A stretch of 64,000 bases of DNA from contig NZ_JABWRE020000001.1 of assembly GCF_014268815.2 (NCBI RefSeq), forward strand, positions 2,237,001 through 2,301,000. Reading direction: 5' to 3'. A program made the translations under genes and the position numbers. Shown here one piece after another: positions 7,534-16,037 of this stretch (position 1 is its first letter; each line of letters opens with the position of its first letter). The notes under the pieces are model-generated. The model did no database searches, had not been told where the DNA came from, and saw nothing but the letters and a program-made list of their open reading frames with translations. Source of the DNA: Pseudomonas urmiensis (GTDB lineage Bacteria > Pseudomonadota > Gammaproteobacteria > Pseudomonadales > Pseudomonadaceae).

Positions 7534-8328
7534 TCAGCGCCGTTTGCGCGAGCCCAGCTCGATCCAGGTCGGCGCGTGGTCGCTGGCTTTGGGCTCGTTA
7601 CGCACCCAGGCGTCGACCCCTGCCGCCTTCAGATAGGGGGCTAGCGCGCGATTGAGCAGCAAGTGGTCGATTCGCAGCCCGGCATTGCGCGCCCAGTGAT
7701 TACGAAAGTAATCCCAGAAGGTATACACCCGCTCATCCGGGTGCAGGTGGCGCACTGCATCGATCCAGCCTTGCCCAAGCAGGCGCTGGTAGCAGGCGCG
7801 CGATTCGGGTTGGAGCAAGGCGTCCTTGAGCCAGGAGCGCGGGTTGTAGATGTCTTGATCGGTCGGCACCACGTTGAAGTCACCGGCCAGCACCGTCGGG
7901 TGTTCGCTGGCGCATAACCCCTGGGCATGCGTGATCAGGTGTTCGAACCAGGCGAGCTTGTAATCGAACTTCGGCCCCGGTTGCGGATTGCCGTTGGGCA
8001 AGTACAGACAGGCGACCAGTACGCCATGGACCGCGGCCTCCAGGTAGCGGCTCTGGCTGTCGTCTTGCATGCCTGGCAAACCACGGCGCACCTCCAAAGG
8101 CTCACTGTCGCGGGCCAATATCGCCACCCCGTTCCACGCTGGCTGGCCCTGGTACACACAGCCATAGCCGGCCGCTTCCAAGGCCTGACGGGGAAAGTCC
8201 TTGTCTGCGGCCTTAAGCTCTTGCAGGCAGGCGATATCCGGTTGTTCCCGTTCAAGCCAGGCCAGTAACCCAGGCAAGCGACTGCGGATGCCATTGATGT
8301 TGAAGGTGGCAATTTTCAGCGCTTTCAT
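7534..8328 (-). CDS. xthA: Exodeoxyribonuclease III
   Basis: A 264-residue AP endonuclease/exonuclease of the EEP superfamily. Motifs visible are ATFNINGIRSRLPGL with the catalytic Asn, CLQELKA with the metal-binding Glu, LAGDFNVVPTDQD, and the C-terminal catalytic SDHAP. It cuts DNA 5' of abasic sites and removes nucleotides from 3' ends during base-excision repair. Pseudomonas genomes usually carry more than one such paralogue, and which one this is cannot be told from the window. The 80-residue gene upstream overlaps it by four bases, so the two are probably co-transcribed. Confidence 0.93.
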   Translation of the reverse strand: MKALKIATFNINGIRSRLPGLLAWLEREQPDIACLQELKAADKDFPRQALEAAGYGCVYQGQPAWNGVAILARDSEPLEVRRGLPGMQDDSQSRYLEAAVHGVLVACLYLPNGNPQPGPKFDYKLAWFEHLITHAQGLCASEHPTVLAGDFNVVPTDQDIYNPRSWLKDALLQPESRACYQRLLGQGWIDAVRHLHPDERVYTFWDYFRNHWARNAGLRIDHLLLNRALAPYLKAAGVDAWVRNEPKASDHAPTWIELGSRKRR

Positions 8329-8567
8329 GCGTCTGGATCGTTGACGTGGGCCTGCACCGCCTCCTCAAGGGCGCGGACATGGGCCTGGTCGGCCAGCGCC
8401 TTGAGGGCCAGCCAATCATCCCAATCGAGTGCGCCGTCGTCGCGCAGCGCCTGGGCAGTACGAATCAGCTCGTGGTGATAAGCATCCGGCGATTCGCGCC
8501 TATAGCTCTCGTCGTCGTACTGGGCGTACCAGGCTTCAAGCTCGGGAATGCTGCGTTCAATGCTCAT
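8325..8567 (-). CDS. Small hypothetical protein upstream of xthA
   Basis: An 80-residue acidic protein (MSIERSIPELEAWYAQYDDE at the start, helix-rich, many Asp/Glu). I do not recognise the family. The ATG at 8567 has AGGAGCAGGGGG just upstream, a strong ribosome-binding site, and the last four bases overlap the ATG of xthA, which argues that it is a real gene in an operon with it. Confidence 0.65.
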   Translation of the reverse strand: MSIERSIPELEAWYAQYDDESYRRESPDAYHHELIRTAQALRDDGALDWDDWLALKALADQAHVRALEEAVQAHVNDPDA

Positions 8568-8734
8568 GCCCCCTGCTCCTTCATGCAACCTTTGAATCTC
8601 TGAGCCCTGCCCGCTGGCATCGTTCCCCAGTGGTGCACAGGAGGCGCTGTGCGCAGAAAAATTAAACCTTTGCTCGGCGCCATGGCTCAACCATAAGCGA
8701 CATTGAGGTCGCGCCAACTGAGAAGGAGTGCGTC

Positions 8735-9235
8735 ATGAACAACCTGTTCCTCAAGCGGGTCGGCTTGTCCGTCGCATTGGGCATGGCTTCGTTGCATGCC
8801 ATGGCCGCAAGTTCAGATGACTTTGTCGATGCTGCCACCGAAGCCGGTATTGCCGAAGTGGTGACCGGCAACCTGGCCATGCAGAAGAGCCAGAATGCCG
8901 ACATCAAGGCCTTCGCTCAACAAATGGTCACCGACCATACCAAGGCCAATCAGCAACTTGGCGATGTCGCCCGCAAACACGATATCAGCGTGCCGGATGA
9001 GGCCGCGCTGACCGACAAGGTGAAGAAGGTGATCCTGGAGTGGCGTGACGAGTCGTTCGACAAGTCGTACATCAACAACCAGGTCGATGCCCACGAAAAA
9101 GCCGTGGAGTTGTTCCAGAAAGAGGCCAGCTCTTCTGACAAGCCTGACCTGAAAGCCTTCGCCAGCGACACGCTGCCGACCCTGCAAAAACACCTGGAGC
9201 ATGCCAAGCAGCTCCAAGCCAAACACGGCAAATGA
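8735..9235 (+). CDS. Secreted DUF4142 ferritin-like protein
   Basis: A 166-residue protein with a signal peptide (about residues 1-25, ending AMAA). The mature part is a four-helix bundle of the DUF4142 type, with the family phrases EAGIAEVVTGNLA, AFAQQMVTDHTKAN and TLPTLQKHLEHAKQL. Members are periplasmic or outer-membrane proteins often induced by stress; no catalytic activity is established. The start has GAGAAGGAG upstream. The next small gene follows after 25 bp and is likely co-transcribed. Confidence 0.85.
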   Translation: MNNLFLKRVGLSVALGMASLHAMAASSDDFVDAATEAGIAEVVTGNLAMQKSQNADIKAFAQQMVTDHTKANQQLGDVARKHDISVPDEAALTDKVKKVILEWRDESFDKSYINNQVDAHEKAVELFQKEASSSDKPDLKAFASDTLPTLQKHLEHAKQLQAKHGK

Positions 9236-9260
9236 ATTGATTCTGCGAGGTTAGCCATCC

Positions 9261-9512
9261 ATGAGTAACGATCCACTACGCTCAGAAGTTCTTACCCGCC
9301 TGCTGCATGCCCACCCGCAGGGGCTGGGCAAGGAAGTGCTGGACAATTATCGCGGCGAGAAAGCCGTGGCCGGCATGCTCAAGACCCTGCAGGACGAAGG
9401 GCTGATTCACGATGGCAGCGTTGGCGTCGACGCCGAGCACCAGATCAGCGTGCAGTATCCGATCAAACTCTCCAGCGCGGGGGTTGAGGCAGCCAAGCAC
9501 GTCGAAGGCTGA
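9261..9512 (+). CDS. Small hypothetical protein, possible winged-helix fold
   Basis: An 83-residue protein (MSNDPLRSEVLTRLLHAH start). The predicted helix-helix-helix-wing layout, with KAVAGMLKTLQDEGLI and a following beta-hairpin region, resembles a mini winged helix, but I see no named family. The ribosome-binding site TGCGAGG precedes the ATG. It follows the DUF4142 gene closely and is ended by a strong hairpin at 9538-9573. Confidence 0.6.
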   Translation: MSNDPLRSEVLTRLLHAHPQGLGKEVLDNYRGEKAVAGMLKTLQDEGLIHDGSVGVDAEHQISVQYPIKLSSAGVEAAKHVEG

Positions 9513-9537
9513 CCGTCCTGACTGGGTTAAGCCCATT

Positions 9538-9573
9538 CCGGCCTCTTTGCGGGCTCACCTGCAAAGAGGCCGG
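9538..9573. terminator. Bidirectional terminator hairpin
   Basis: The arms CCGGCCTCTTTGC (9538-9550) and GCAAAGAGGCCGG (9561-9573) form a perfect 13-bp stem with a ten-base loop. They lie between convergent genes and resemble a degenerate REP hairpin. There is no long T run, so the termination role is inferred. Confidence 0.6.
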
Positions 9574-9578
9574 AGTCT

Positions 9579-9755
9579 TCATTGCTTCTTCTCAAAATCC
9601 CGCGGCGGCTTGGCCGGCCCCTGGGGATCAACTTGCGGATCATCGACATCTGGCGAGTCCGGATCAAACCCCAGATCATCCTTTTGAGTGGAATGCTCGG
9701 AAGAATGAGGCCCCTTCCCTGGCTGTTCAGTAGGCTGTTGCTCTGGCTTGGACAT
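9579..9755 (-). CDS. Small Pro/Asp-rich hypothetical protein
   Basis: A 58-residue hydrophilic, probably disordered protein (start MSKPEQQPTEQPGKGP), rich in Pro, Asp, Gln and Lys. I recognise no family. The ATG is at 9755; the ribosome-binding site is weak. It lies downstream of the KfrA-like gene on the same strand, with about 60 bp between. Confidence 0.45.
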   Translation of the reverse strand: MSKPEQQPTEQPGKGPHSSEHSTQKDDLGFDPDSPDVDDPQVDPQGPAKPPRDFEKKQ

Positions 9756-9813
9756 GGTTGAGCGACTCCGGTGAGTGTCTACAGAAGAAACCACCGGCAG
9801 CGCAAAGTTTGAT

Positions 9814-10824
9814 TTATCCGCCTTCGCCAAGCCCATTGGCGTGCTCCTGGGCAGCCAAAACCGCGCGGCACTCGCTCAACGCGGCAGACCGACTGCCGAG
9901 CTCAGCCTGCAAATAATCCAACTGCTGCTTCTGTTCGCTGCACAACTCGCGCTTTTGCTCCAACTGCTGGGCTTGTGCCTCGAGCTGACGGCGCATCTCA
10001 TCACTGCTGCCCTGCGCCTGGGCCAGGATCGAGCGCAGCCCCTGCACTTGTGCATCGCGTTGCTCAAGTTGCTCGTTCATCAGGGTGTGCTGCGCGGTCA
10101 ACTGACGGGTCTCACCTAGCAAGCGCTCATTGTCGCGGTGCAGGCGGGTCAATTCTTCCTGGCGCACGATCAGGCCCTGCTGCAATTGCCGCTGTTCGAC
10201 CTGCAGCTGTTGAACCTGCGCCTCATGCCGGCGCTGTTCTTGCTCGCGCTGCTCGCGGCTGGCGGCGCGGTAGTGCTCGAGCGCATCGCGAGCGTGGCGG
10301 TGTTTGTCTTCCAGCGATCGGACCTGTTCATCCTTGTCGGTCAGGCGCAGCTGCAACTCGCCCAGCGACTGGTTGAGGCTGGCACTGCGCAATTGCTCGG
10401 CTTGCAGAGTACTCAAGGTCGAGGCGAGTTTTTCTGATTCGGCCTGCAAGGCGGCGGCCTGGATCTGCTGTTGTTGGTGCGCCGCAGCCAGCGCCTGCTG
10501 CGCCAGCTGCAGCTGCGCGTGAAGCTGCTCACGCTGCTCGACGAATACCGCCTCGGCCTGGCGAACGTGCGCCTCTGCTTGCTCATGCAATTGCGCCGCC
10601 AGCTGATCCACCAGCCGTGCCAATTGCTCGTTCAGCCCTGCCATCGCCAACGGCGCCGCGGGTTGCTGGGCCTCCAGTTCTTTGAGGTAGCGGTGAATGG
10701 TGGTTTTCGATCCAGTGTTGCCCAGCTCGATACGTACCGCATCGATGCTGGGATGTTCGCCACGGGCTATCAAGGCCTGGCGCGCCTGCTGCACTACTGC
10801 TTTGTTGATACCGCCGCGCGCCAT
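9814..10824 (-). CDS. KfrA-like DNA-binding coiled-coil protein
   Basis: A 336-residue protein. The N-terminal part (about 1-60) matches the KfrA DNA-binding domain (GINKAVVQQARQALIARG, then IELGNTGSKTTIHRYLKELE). The rest, about 65-325, is a continuous Gln/Glu/Leu-rich coiled coil. KfrA was described on IncP plasmids as an autorepressor with a long alpha-helical tail that helps plasmid stability; chromosomal homologues are common in Pseudomonas and little studied. A perfect inverted repeat lies at 10850-10874, 26 bp upstream of the start, as expected for autoregulation. Confidence 0.8.
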   Translation of the reverse strand: MARGGINKAVVQQARQALIARGEHPSIDAVRIELGNTGSKTTIHRYLKELEAQQPAAPLAMAGLNEQLARLVDQLAAQLHEQAEAHVRQAEAVFVEQREQLHAQLQLAQQALAAAHQQQQIQAAALQAESEKLASTLSTLQAEQLRSASLNQSLGELQLRLTDKDEQVRSLEDKHRHARDALEHYRAASREQREQEQRRHEAQVQQLQVEQRQLQQGLIVRQEELTRLHRDNERLLGETRQLTAQHTLMNEQLEQRDAQVQGLRSILAQAQGSSDEMRRQLEAQAQQLEQKRELCSEQKQQLDYLQAELGSRSAALSECRAVLAAQEHANGLGEGG

Positions 10825-11209
10825 ATTTGCTCCTACGATTTCGTAATGTGGTACGTACTATGTAATTACGTACCGATTCTGATCGTGGAGGCACGGATTT
10901 TCAAGGACTAGATAACATTCAATAATCACGGCTTATCGCATGTGAGAGGCAAATGCGTCGCTAAAAGTCGCCCTCAGATGTACAGAAGCTCGCGGCGGGA
11001 GTACTGGATAGGGAAAAGCGGCCGATACTCAGGCGCAAGGAAACGCGGCCCGCTACTGTTCGATGATCGAACACAAGCGCCACCCCTTGAATTGACGGTC
11101 TGTGATTCACTGCGCACCATTCACCGATCTCGCGCCCCGCTCTAGCTAAAGGCTGGTCGCGTTCGATAAGCCCTTGCAGCTCATAACAAGTTCAACAAAC
11201 GACCCTTAA
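10825..11209. other. Divergent intergenic region between kfrA-like gene and MFS gene
   Basis: No gene was found in these 385 bases. The region contains the KfrA-type palindrome at 10850-10874 and a second, shorter palindrome at 11058-11072 (seven-base arms GTTCGAT/ATCGAAC-like around one central base). The second lies about 140 bp before the transporter start and could be an operator. Confidence 0.5.
10850..10874. promoter_or_regulatory. Predicted KfrA-type operator
   Basis: Perfect eight-base arms GGTACGTA (10850-10857) and TACGTACC (10867-10874) flank a nine-base spacer, 26 bp upstream of the kfrA-like start. Plasmid KfrA proteins repress their own promoters through such inverted repeats. 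Confidence 0.6.
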
Positions 11210-12529
11210 ATGACCGATTCCAAGATCACCACCGCCCGCGTCCCGCAGGGAGGCATCGGCGACAAAGTTCGCGATGCCTTCGCCGTCGGCAAGACCCGCT
11301 GGGGCATGCTCGCCCTGGTGTTCTTCGCCACCACCTTGAACTACATCGATCGCGCTGCCCTCGGGATCATGCAACCGATGCTGGCCAAGGACATGAGCTG
11401 GACGGCGATGGACTACGCCAACATCAACTTCTGGTTCCAGGTCGGCTATGCGATCGGCTTTTTGTTGCAAGGCCGGCTGATCGACAAAGTAGGCGTCAAG
11501 CGTGCGTTCTTCGCCGCCGTGCTGCTCTGGAGCCTTGCCACAGGCGCCCACGGCTTGGCGACCTCGGCGGCGGGGTTCATGGTTTGCCGGTTCATCCTTG
11601 GCCTGACTGAAGCGGCCAATTACCCCGCTTGCGTCAAGACCACGCGGCTGTGGTTCCCCGCTGGCGAACGGGCGATTGCCACCGGCCTGTTCAACGCCGG
11701 CACCAATGTCGGCGCCATGGTCACCCCGGCGCTGCTGCCGCTGATCCTCGCCGCCTGGGGCTGGCAAGCCGCGTTCATCGCCATGGCTTGCCTGGGCCTG
11801 GTCTGGCTGGTGTTCTGGGGGCTGAAATACTTCGACCCTGAGCAGCACCCGCGGGTGCGCCAGAGCGAACTGGACTACATCCAACAGGACGTCGAGCCTG
11901 AGGCGCGCCGGGTACCCTTCAAGCGCATCCTGCGCATGCGCGGGACCTGGGCCTTCGCCGTGGCGTACTCGATCACCGCCCCGGTGTTCTGGTTCTACCT
12001 GTACTGGCTGCCGCCGTTTCTCAATCAGCAGTACGACTTGGGCATCAGCGTTACCCAGATGGGCATCCCGCTGATTCTGATCTGGCTGACCGCTGATTTC
12101 GGCAGCATCGGCGGCGGCATCCTGTCTTCCTGGTTGATCGGTCGCGGCGTACGGGCCATCCGCGCGCGGCTGATCTCGCTGCTGATTTTCGCCTGCAGCA
12201 TGCTCAGCGTGACTTTTGCCGCGCACGCCAGTGGCCTGTGGATTGCGGTACTGGCCATCGCGGTGGCGGTTGGCGCGCACCAGGCCTGGACGGCGAATAT
12301 CTGGAGTCTGCTTATGGACTACACGCCCAAGCACCTGATCAGCTCGGTGTTCGGCTTCGCCAGCATGTGCGCGGCCATTGGTGGGATGTTCATGACCCAG
12401 ATCGTGGGCAGCGTGCTGACTGCTACCCATAACAACTATGCGGTGTTGTTCACCCTGATTCCGGCCATGTACTTCCTGGCGCTGATCTGGCTGTACTTCA
12501 TGGCGCCGCGCAGTATCGAAACGCTGTAA
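11210..12529 (+). CDS. MFS transporter of the anion:cation symporter family (hexuronate-type)
   Basis: A 439-residue, 12-helix major facilitator. The phrases FFATTLNYIDRAALGIMQP, GLTEAANYPACVKTTRLWFP and MDYTPKHLISSVFGFASM are typical of the ACS subgroup that takes up hexuronates, glucarate and related acids (ExuT/GudP-like). It stands alone with no catabolic genes beside it, so the substrate is uncertain. The start at 11210 has only a weak ribosome-binding site. A strong intrinsic terminator follows at 12550-12576. Confidence 0.82.
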   Translation: MTDSKITTARVPQGGIGDKVRDAFAVGKTRWGMLALVFFATTLNYIDRAALGIMQPMLAKDMSWTAMDYANINFWFQVGYAIGFLLQGRLIDKVGVKRAFFAAVLLWSLATGAHGLATSAAGFMVCRFILGLTEAANYPACVKTTRLWFPAGERAIATGLFNAGTNVGAMVTPALLPLILAAWGWQAAFIAMACLGLVWLVFWGLKYFDPEQHPRVRQSELDYIQQDVEPEARRVPFKRILRMRGTWAFAVAYSITAPVFWFYLYWLPPFLNQQYDLGISVTQMGIPLILIWLTADFGSIGGGILSSWLIGRGVRAIRARLISLLIFACSMLSVTFAAHASGLWIAVLAIAVAVGAHQAWTANIWSLLMDYTPKHLISSVFGFASMCAAIGGMFMTQIVGSVLTATHNNYAVLFTLIPAMYFLALIWLYFMAPRSIETL

Positions 12530-12549
12530 GCAGGCATGGTGCTTTCCTC

Positions 12550-12576
12550 ACAGGCCCGTCATGGGCCTGTTTTTTT
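12550..12576 (+). terminator. Intrinsic terminator of the MFS gene
   Basis: The arms ACAGGCCC (12550-12557) and GGGCCTGT (12563-12570) are followed by seven T residues (12570-12576), a textbook Rho-independent terminator 21 bp after the stop codon. Confidence 0.92.
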
Positions 12577-12742
12577 GTGCCGTATGCCCAGTTACCACTA
12601 CTGATGCCGCACCTTCGGAAAATTCTCAGACCTTGAAGCTGACTTTAGTCCTACGCTGGATAGGCGACCGAGGGTTCAACCGGCTCAGGCTGTGCGGTGG
12701 ATGTCGGTCACCACGCCACCCTTTGATACAGGAGACGCGAGC

Positions 12743-13573
12743 ATGGGATACGTCACAACTAAAGATGGGGTCGAGATTTTCTACAAAGACTGGGGGCCAC
12801 GCGACGCCCAGGTGATCCACTTTCACCATGGCTGGCCGCTGAGCGCCGATGACTGGGATGCGCAATTGCTGTTCTTCCTTGGCCAAGGCTTTCGCGTGGT
12901 CGCCCATGACCGGCGCGGACACGGGCGCTCCAGCCAGGTCTGGGATGGACACGACATGGACCACTACGCCGATGACGTCGCCGCTGTGGTCGAGCACCTG
13001 GGGACGCAGGGCGCGGTGCATGTCGGCCACTCCACCGGCGGCGGCGAGGTGGTGCGCTATATCACCCGTCATCCCAGGGATCCGGTTGCCAAAGCCGTGC
13101 TGATTGCAGCGGTGCCCCCGCTGATGGTCAAGACCGAGGCTAATCCGGGTGGGCTGCCCAAGTCGGTATTCGACGACTTCCAGGTGCAAACCGCGACCAA
13201 CCGCGCGCAGTTTTTCCACGATGTGCCCGCCGGCCCGTTCTACGGCTACAACCGACCTGGGGCCGAGCCTGCCGAAGGGGTCATCCTCAATTGGTGGCGC
13301 CAGGGCATGATGGGCTCGGCCAAGGCTCACCATGACGGCATCGTTGCCTTCTCGCAGACCGACTTCACCGAGGATCTCAAGCGCATCACCATCCCGGTGC
13401 TGGTCATGCATGGCGATGACGACCAGATCGTGCCCTACGAAAACTCCGGCCCGCGCTCGGCAGAACTGCTCAGCAACGGCATCTTGAAGACCTACCAGGG
13501 CTACCCGCATGGCATGCCGACCACCCATGCCGATGTGATCAACGCCGATCTGTTGGCGTTCGTGCGCGGTTGA
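12743..13573 (+). CDS. Alpha/beta hydrolase of the cofactor-free haloperoxidase/esterase group
   Basis: A 276-residue alpha/beta hydrolase. The oxyanion stretch HHGWPLSADDW, the nucleophile elbow GHSTGGGE (Ser in the middle) and the late HGDDDQIVP and YPHGMPTTH supply the Ser-Asp-His triad. This layout is that of non-heme chloroperoxidases/aryl esterases, which hydrolyse esters and can perform perhydrolysis. A TTTT-rich upstream region and CAGGAGACGCGAGC give a clear ribosome-binding site for the ATG at 12743. Confidence 0.85.
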   Translation: MGYVTTKDGVEIFYKDWGPRDAQVIHFHHGWPLSADDWDAQLLFFLGQGFRVVAHDRRGHGRSSQVWDGHDMDHYADDVAAVVEHLGTQGAVHVGHSTGGGEVVRYITRHPRDPVAKAVLIAAVPPLMVKTEANPGGLPKSVFDDFQVQTATNRAQFFHDVPAGPFYGYNRPGAEPAEGVILNWWRQGMMGSAKAHHDGIVAFSQTDFTEDLKRITIPVLVMHGDDDQIVPYENSGPRSAELLSNGILKTYQGYPHGMPTTHADVINADLLAFVRG

Positions 13574-13578
13574 TCAAT

Positions 13579-13613
13579 GCGCAGCCATAGGCGTTGTGAG
13601 CCTATGGCTGCGC
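13579..13613 (+). terminator. Hairpin downstream of the hydrolase gene
   Basis: The perfect 13-bp arms GCGCAGCCATAGG and CCTATGGCTGCGC enclose a nine-base loop just after the stop. No T run follows directly, so this is a probable but not certain terminator. Confidence 0.55.
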
Positions 13614-13712
13614 GCTCGGTAGAAAAAATGAAAGCAAAGTGCCATTAGTCATCCAGCTGTCATCTGCCTGTCGTATTTTCCGAGCATTACCCAGGGTCGG
13701 GAACCACCAGCA

Positions 13713-16037
13713 GTGATCCGCCGAACATCATCCTCCGCAGGCCTTCTGCCGATTCTGATCCTGGTGCTGTGCGCCGCGACCCTGGCATTTCTCTGGGGCC
13801 TGCACTTCACCCAGAAACACGCCGCCCGCCAGGGCGCTTTGTCAGCCAAAGCGGCCGAGCACCTGAACCTTGCCAGTATCGTCGCCGAGAGCCTGCGCCA
13901 ATTGGTCGATCGCGCCCAGGCAGTTGGCCGCGGTACCCAGGACGATATGAAAGCGCTGCGCCAAGGCAGCTTCAGCCTGGCGCGGATTCTGGCTGAAGAC
14001 CCCGTATTCAAGCGCATGAGCCTATATGACCGGCACGGACAGCTGGTCTCGGCCAGCCATGGCGACGAAGTCCAGCGCCTGCCTGATGAGTGGCTGGAGC
14101 AGCTGAAAAACCACGTCTCGCGCTACGGCTTCAAGCCGTTCCTGCCGCGCATCGCGGCGAGTGACAATCCCTCCGCCCTGCCCGACTGGCGCCTGCCATT
14201 CCTGCTGCCCCTGACTGATCTGCCGGGGCGCGAGATCGACACTATCCTGGTGGTGCAACTGGACATCGGCTACCTGGCGGTGTTGTTTCAACACATCGAC
14301 CTGGGCCGCAGCGGGCTGATGCGGCTGCTGCAGGATGATGGCCAGGAGCGCTTGCGGATCGACACCAGCGGCGTAGTGGTGGCCGGCGACACATTGATGC
14401 CCGACCTGCCAGACACCGGTGATGACGCCGGGGTGCTGACCCAATATGCCGCCGAAGGGCCCTACCAGAGCCTGTATCGGCGCGTGGCTGATCGCGGTTT
14501 CAGCATCGTGGTCAGCCAGCGCTATGAAGAAATCCTCACCCCGTCGGCACTGACCTACGAAGGCCAATTCTGGCTGAACCTGTGCATGACCCTGATGATC
14601 CTCGCCAGCCTCGCCTGGAGCCTGCGCCTGCTGGGCAAGCGCCAGGAAGCCTTCAGTGCGCTGGAGCAGGCCCAGCAGGTCAACCATGAGCTGATCGAGC
14701 GCCTGGAAGACGAGCACCGGCGCAGCAGCCATGCGGCAGCTACCGATCACCTCAGCGGCCTGCACAATCGCCGCCAGTTCGTCGAAGTAGCTACCCAGAC
14801 CCTCAGCCGGCAACGTGGCAAACGCCGCCTGATGGCAATCCTGTTCATCGACATGGATCGCTTCAAATCGATCAACGACTCGCTTGGCCACCGCATTGGC
14901 GACCTGCTGTTGCAAGCGGTCGCCGGGCGCATCCAGCGCCTGCTTGAACCCGGCGACGAAGCCTCGCGCTTTGGCGGTGACGAGTTCGTGGTGCTGCTGG
15001 CCGGGGAACGCAGTGAAGAACAGATCAACACCTGGGTGCGCACATTGGTGCAAAAGCTCTCTGCCACCTATGCCCTGGATGGCCAGGAGGTCAACACCAG
15101 CCCCAGCGTCGGCGTCAGTATCTGCCCGCGCGATGGCCAGGACATCGACGCACTGATCCGCTGCGCGGACGCGGCCATGTATTCGGCCAAGCAAGCCGGA
15201 CGTGCCCAATACCGCTTCTTCGATCCCTCGTTGAACCTGAGCGACATCCAGGCCTTCACCCTCGAACAGGCCTTTGGCAGCGCATTGGCCGAGCGCCAGT
15301 TCGTCTTGCATTATCAGCCGCAGATTCGCCTGGATACCCTGCAAGTGCTGGGTTACGAGGCTCTGGTGCGCTGGGACCACCCCGAGTTCGGCCTGCTTTA
15401 CCCCGACCGGTTCATTGGGGTTGCCGAGCGCAGCGGCTTTATCGTCGAGCTGGGCTGGGAAGTGCTGCGCCTGGCCTGCGAGGAACTGGTGCGCTGGCGC
15501 CAACGCGACCTCGATTCGCGCCTGGCGGTGAATGTCTCAGCGCTACAACTGCGCCAGGGCGATTTCAGCGAGCGCCTGCTCGCCGAGCTCAAGCGCCTGC
15601 AAATTGCCCCGCACCGGCTGGAGCTGGAGATCACCGAAACCACCGTGCTCGACCCCGAAGGCGCCGCCGTCGACCACCTGCACCGCTTGCGCGCGGCAGG
15701 TATCGGCATCAGCCTGGACGATTTCGGCCGCGGCTACGCAGGTTTTGCCCATCTGCACTCTCTGCCGCTGAGCAAGCTGAAAATCGACCGTGCGTTGATC
15801 GCGCCACTGTGCAACAGCCACGACGACAGCCCGATCGTTTCTTCGACCATCATCCTGGCCAAGCGCCTGGGCCTGGAAGTGGTTGCTGAAGGCGTCGAAA
15901 CCCGCGAGCAGGTGGTGTGCCTGAAGCTTGCCGGTTGCGACATTGCCCAGGGTTATCACTTCAGCCGGCCGTTGTCGGTCGCTCAACTGCAAGACTATCC
16001 ACCGTTCAGAAGCCTCGAGGTCAAAGCATGCGTGTAG
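13713..16037 (+). CDS. GGDEF-EAL dual-domain c-di-GMP enzyme with periplasmic sensor
   Basis: A 774-residue protein: transmembrane helix at about 10-30, periplasmic sensor to about 285, second helix near 290-305, coiled linker, GGDEF domain (RFGGDEF) and EAL domain (YEALVRW, ELEITETTVL, DDFGRGYAGF, AEGVET). All EAL metal motifs are present, so phosphodiesterase activity is likely; the GGDEF signature is intact but there is no RxxD inhibitory site. The start is GTG at 13713 with no better ATG nearby. Its stop codon region overlaps the downstream phnD-like gene by ten bases, which suggests that the binding protein feeds signal to this enzyme. Confidence 0.9.
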   Translation: MIRRTSSSAGLLPILILVLCAATLAFLWGLHFTQKHAARQGALSAKAAEHLNLASIVAESLRQLVDRAQAVGRGTQDDMKALRQGSFSLARILAEDPVFKRMSLYDRHGQLVSASHGDEVQRLPDEWLEQLKNHVSRYGFKPFLPRIAASDNPSALPDWRLPFLLPLTDLPGREIDTILVVQLDIGYLAVLFQHIDLGRSGLMRLLQDDGQERLRIDTSGVVVAGDTLMPDLPDTGDDAGVLTQYAAEGPYQSLYRRVADRGFSIVVSQRYEEILTPSALTYEGQFWLNLCMTLMILASLAWSLRLLGKRQEAFSALEQAQQVNHELIERLEDEHRRSSHAAATDHLSGLHNRRQFVEVATQTLSRQRGKRRLMAILFIDMDRFKSINDSLGHRIGDLLLQAVAGRIQRLLEPGDEASRFGGDEFVVLLAGERSEEQINTWVRTLVQKLSATYALDGQEVNTSPSVGVSICPRDGQDIDALIRCADAAMYSAKQAGRAQYRFFDPSLNLSDIQAFTLEQAFGSALAERQFVLHYQPQIRLDTLQVLGYEALVRWDHPEFGLLYPDRFIGVAERSGFIVELGWEVLRLACEELVRWRQRDLDSRLAVNVSALQLRQGDFSERLLAELKRLQIAPHRLELEITETTVLDPEGAAVDHLHRLRAAGIGISLDDFGRGYAGFAHLHSLPLSKLKIDRALIAPLCNSHDDSPIVSSTIILAKRLGLEVVAEGVETREQVVCLKLAGCDIAQGYHFSRPLSVAQLQDYPPFRSLEVKACV

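Noticed and set aside
11192..12430. Minus-strand open frame of 412 codons opposite the MFS transporter
   Set aside because: It is the antisense of an obvious 12-helix transporter and is rich in His, Gln and Ala as expected for an antisense shadow.
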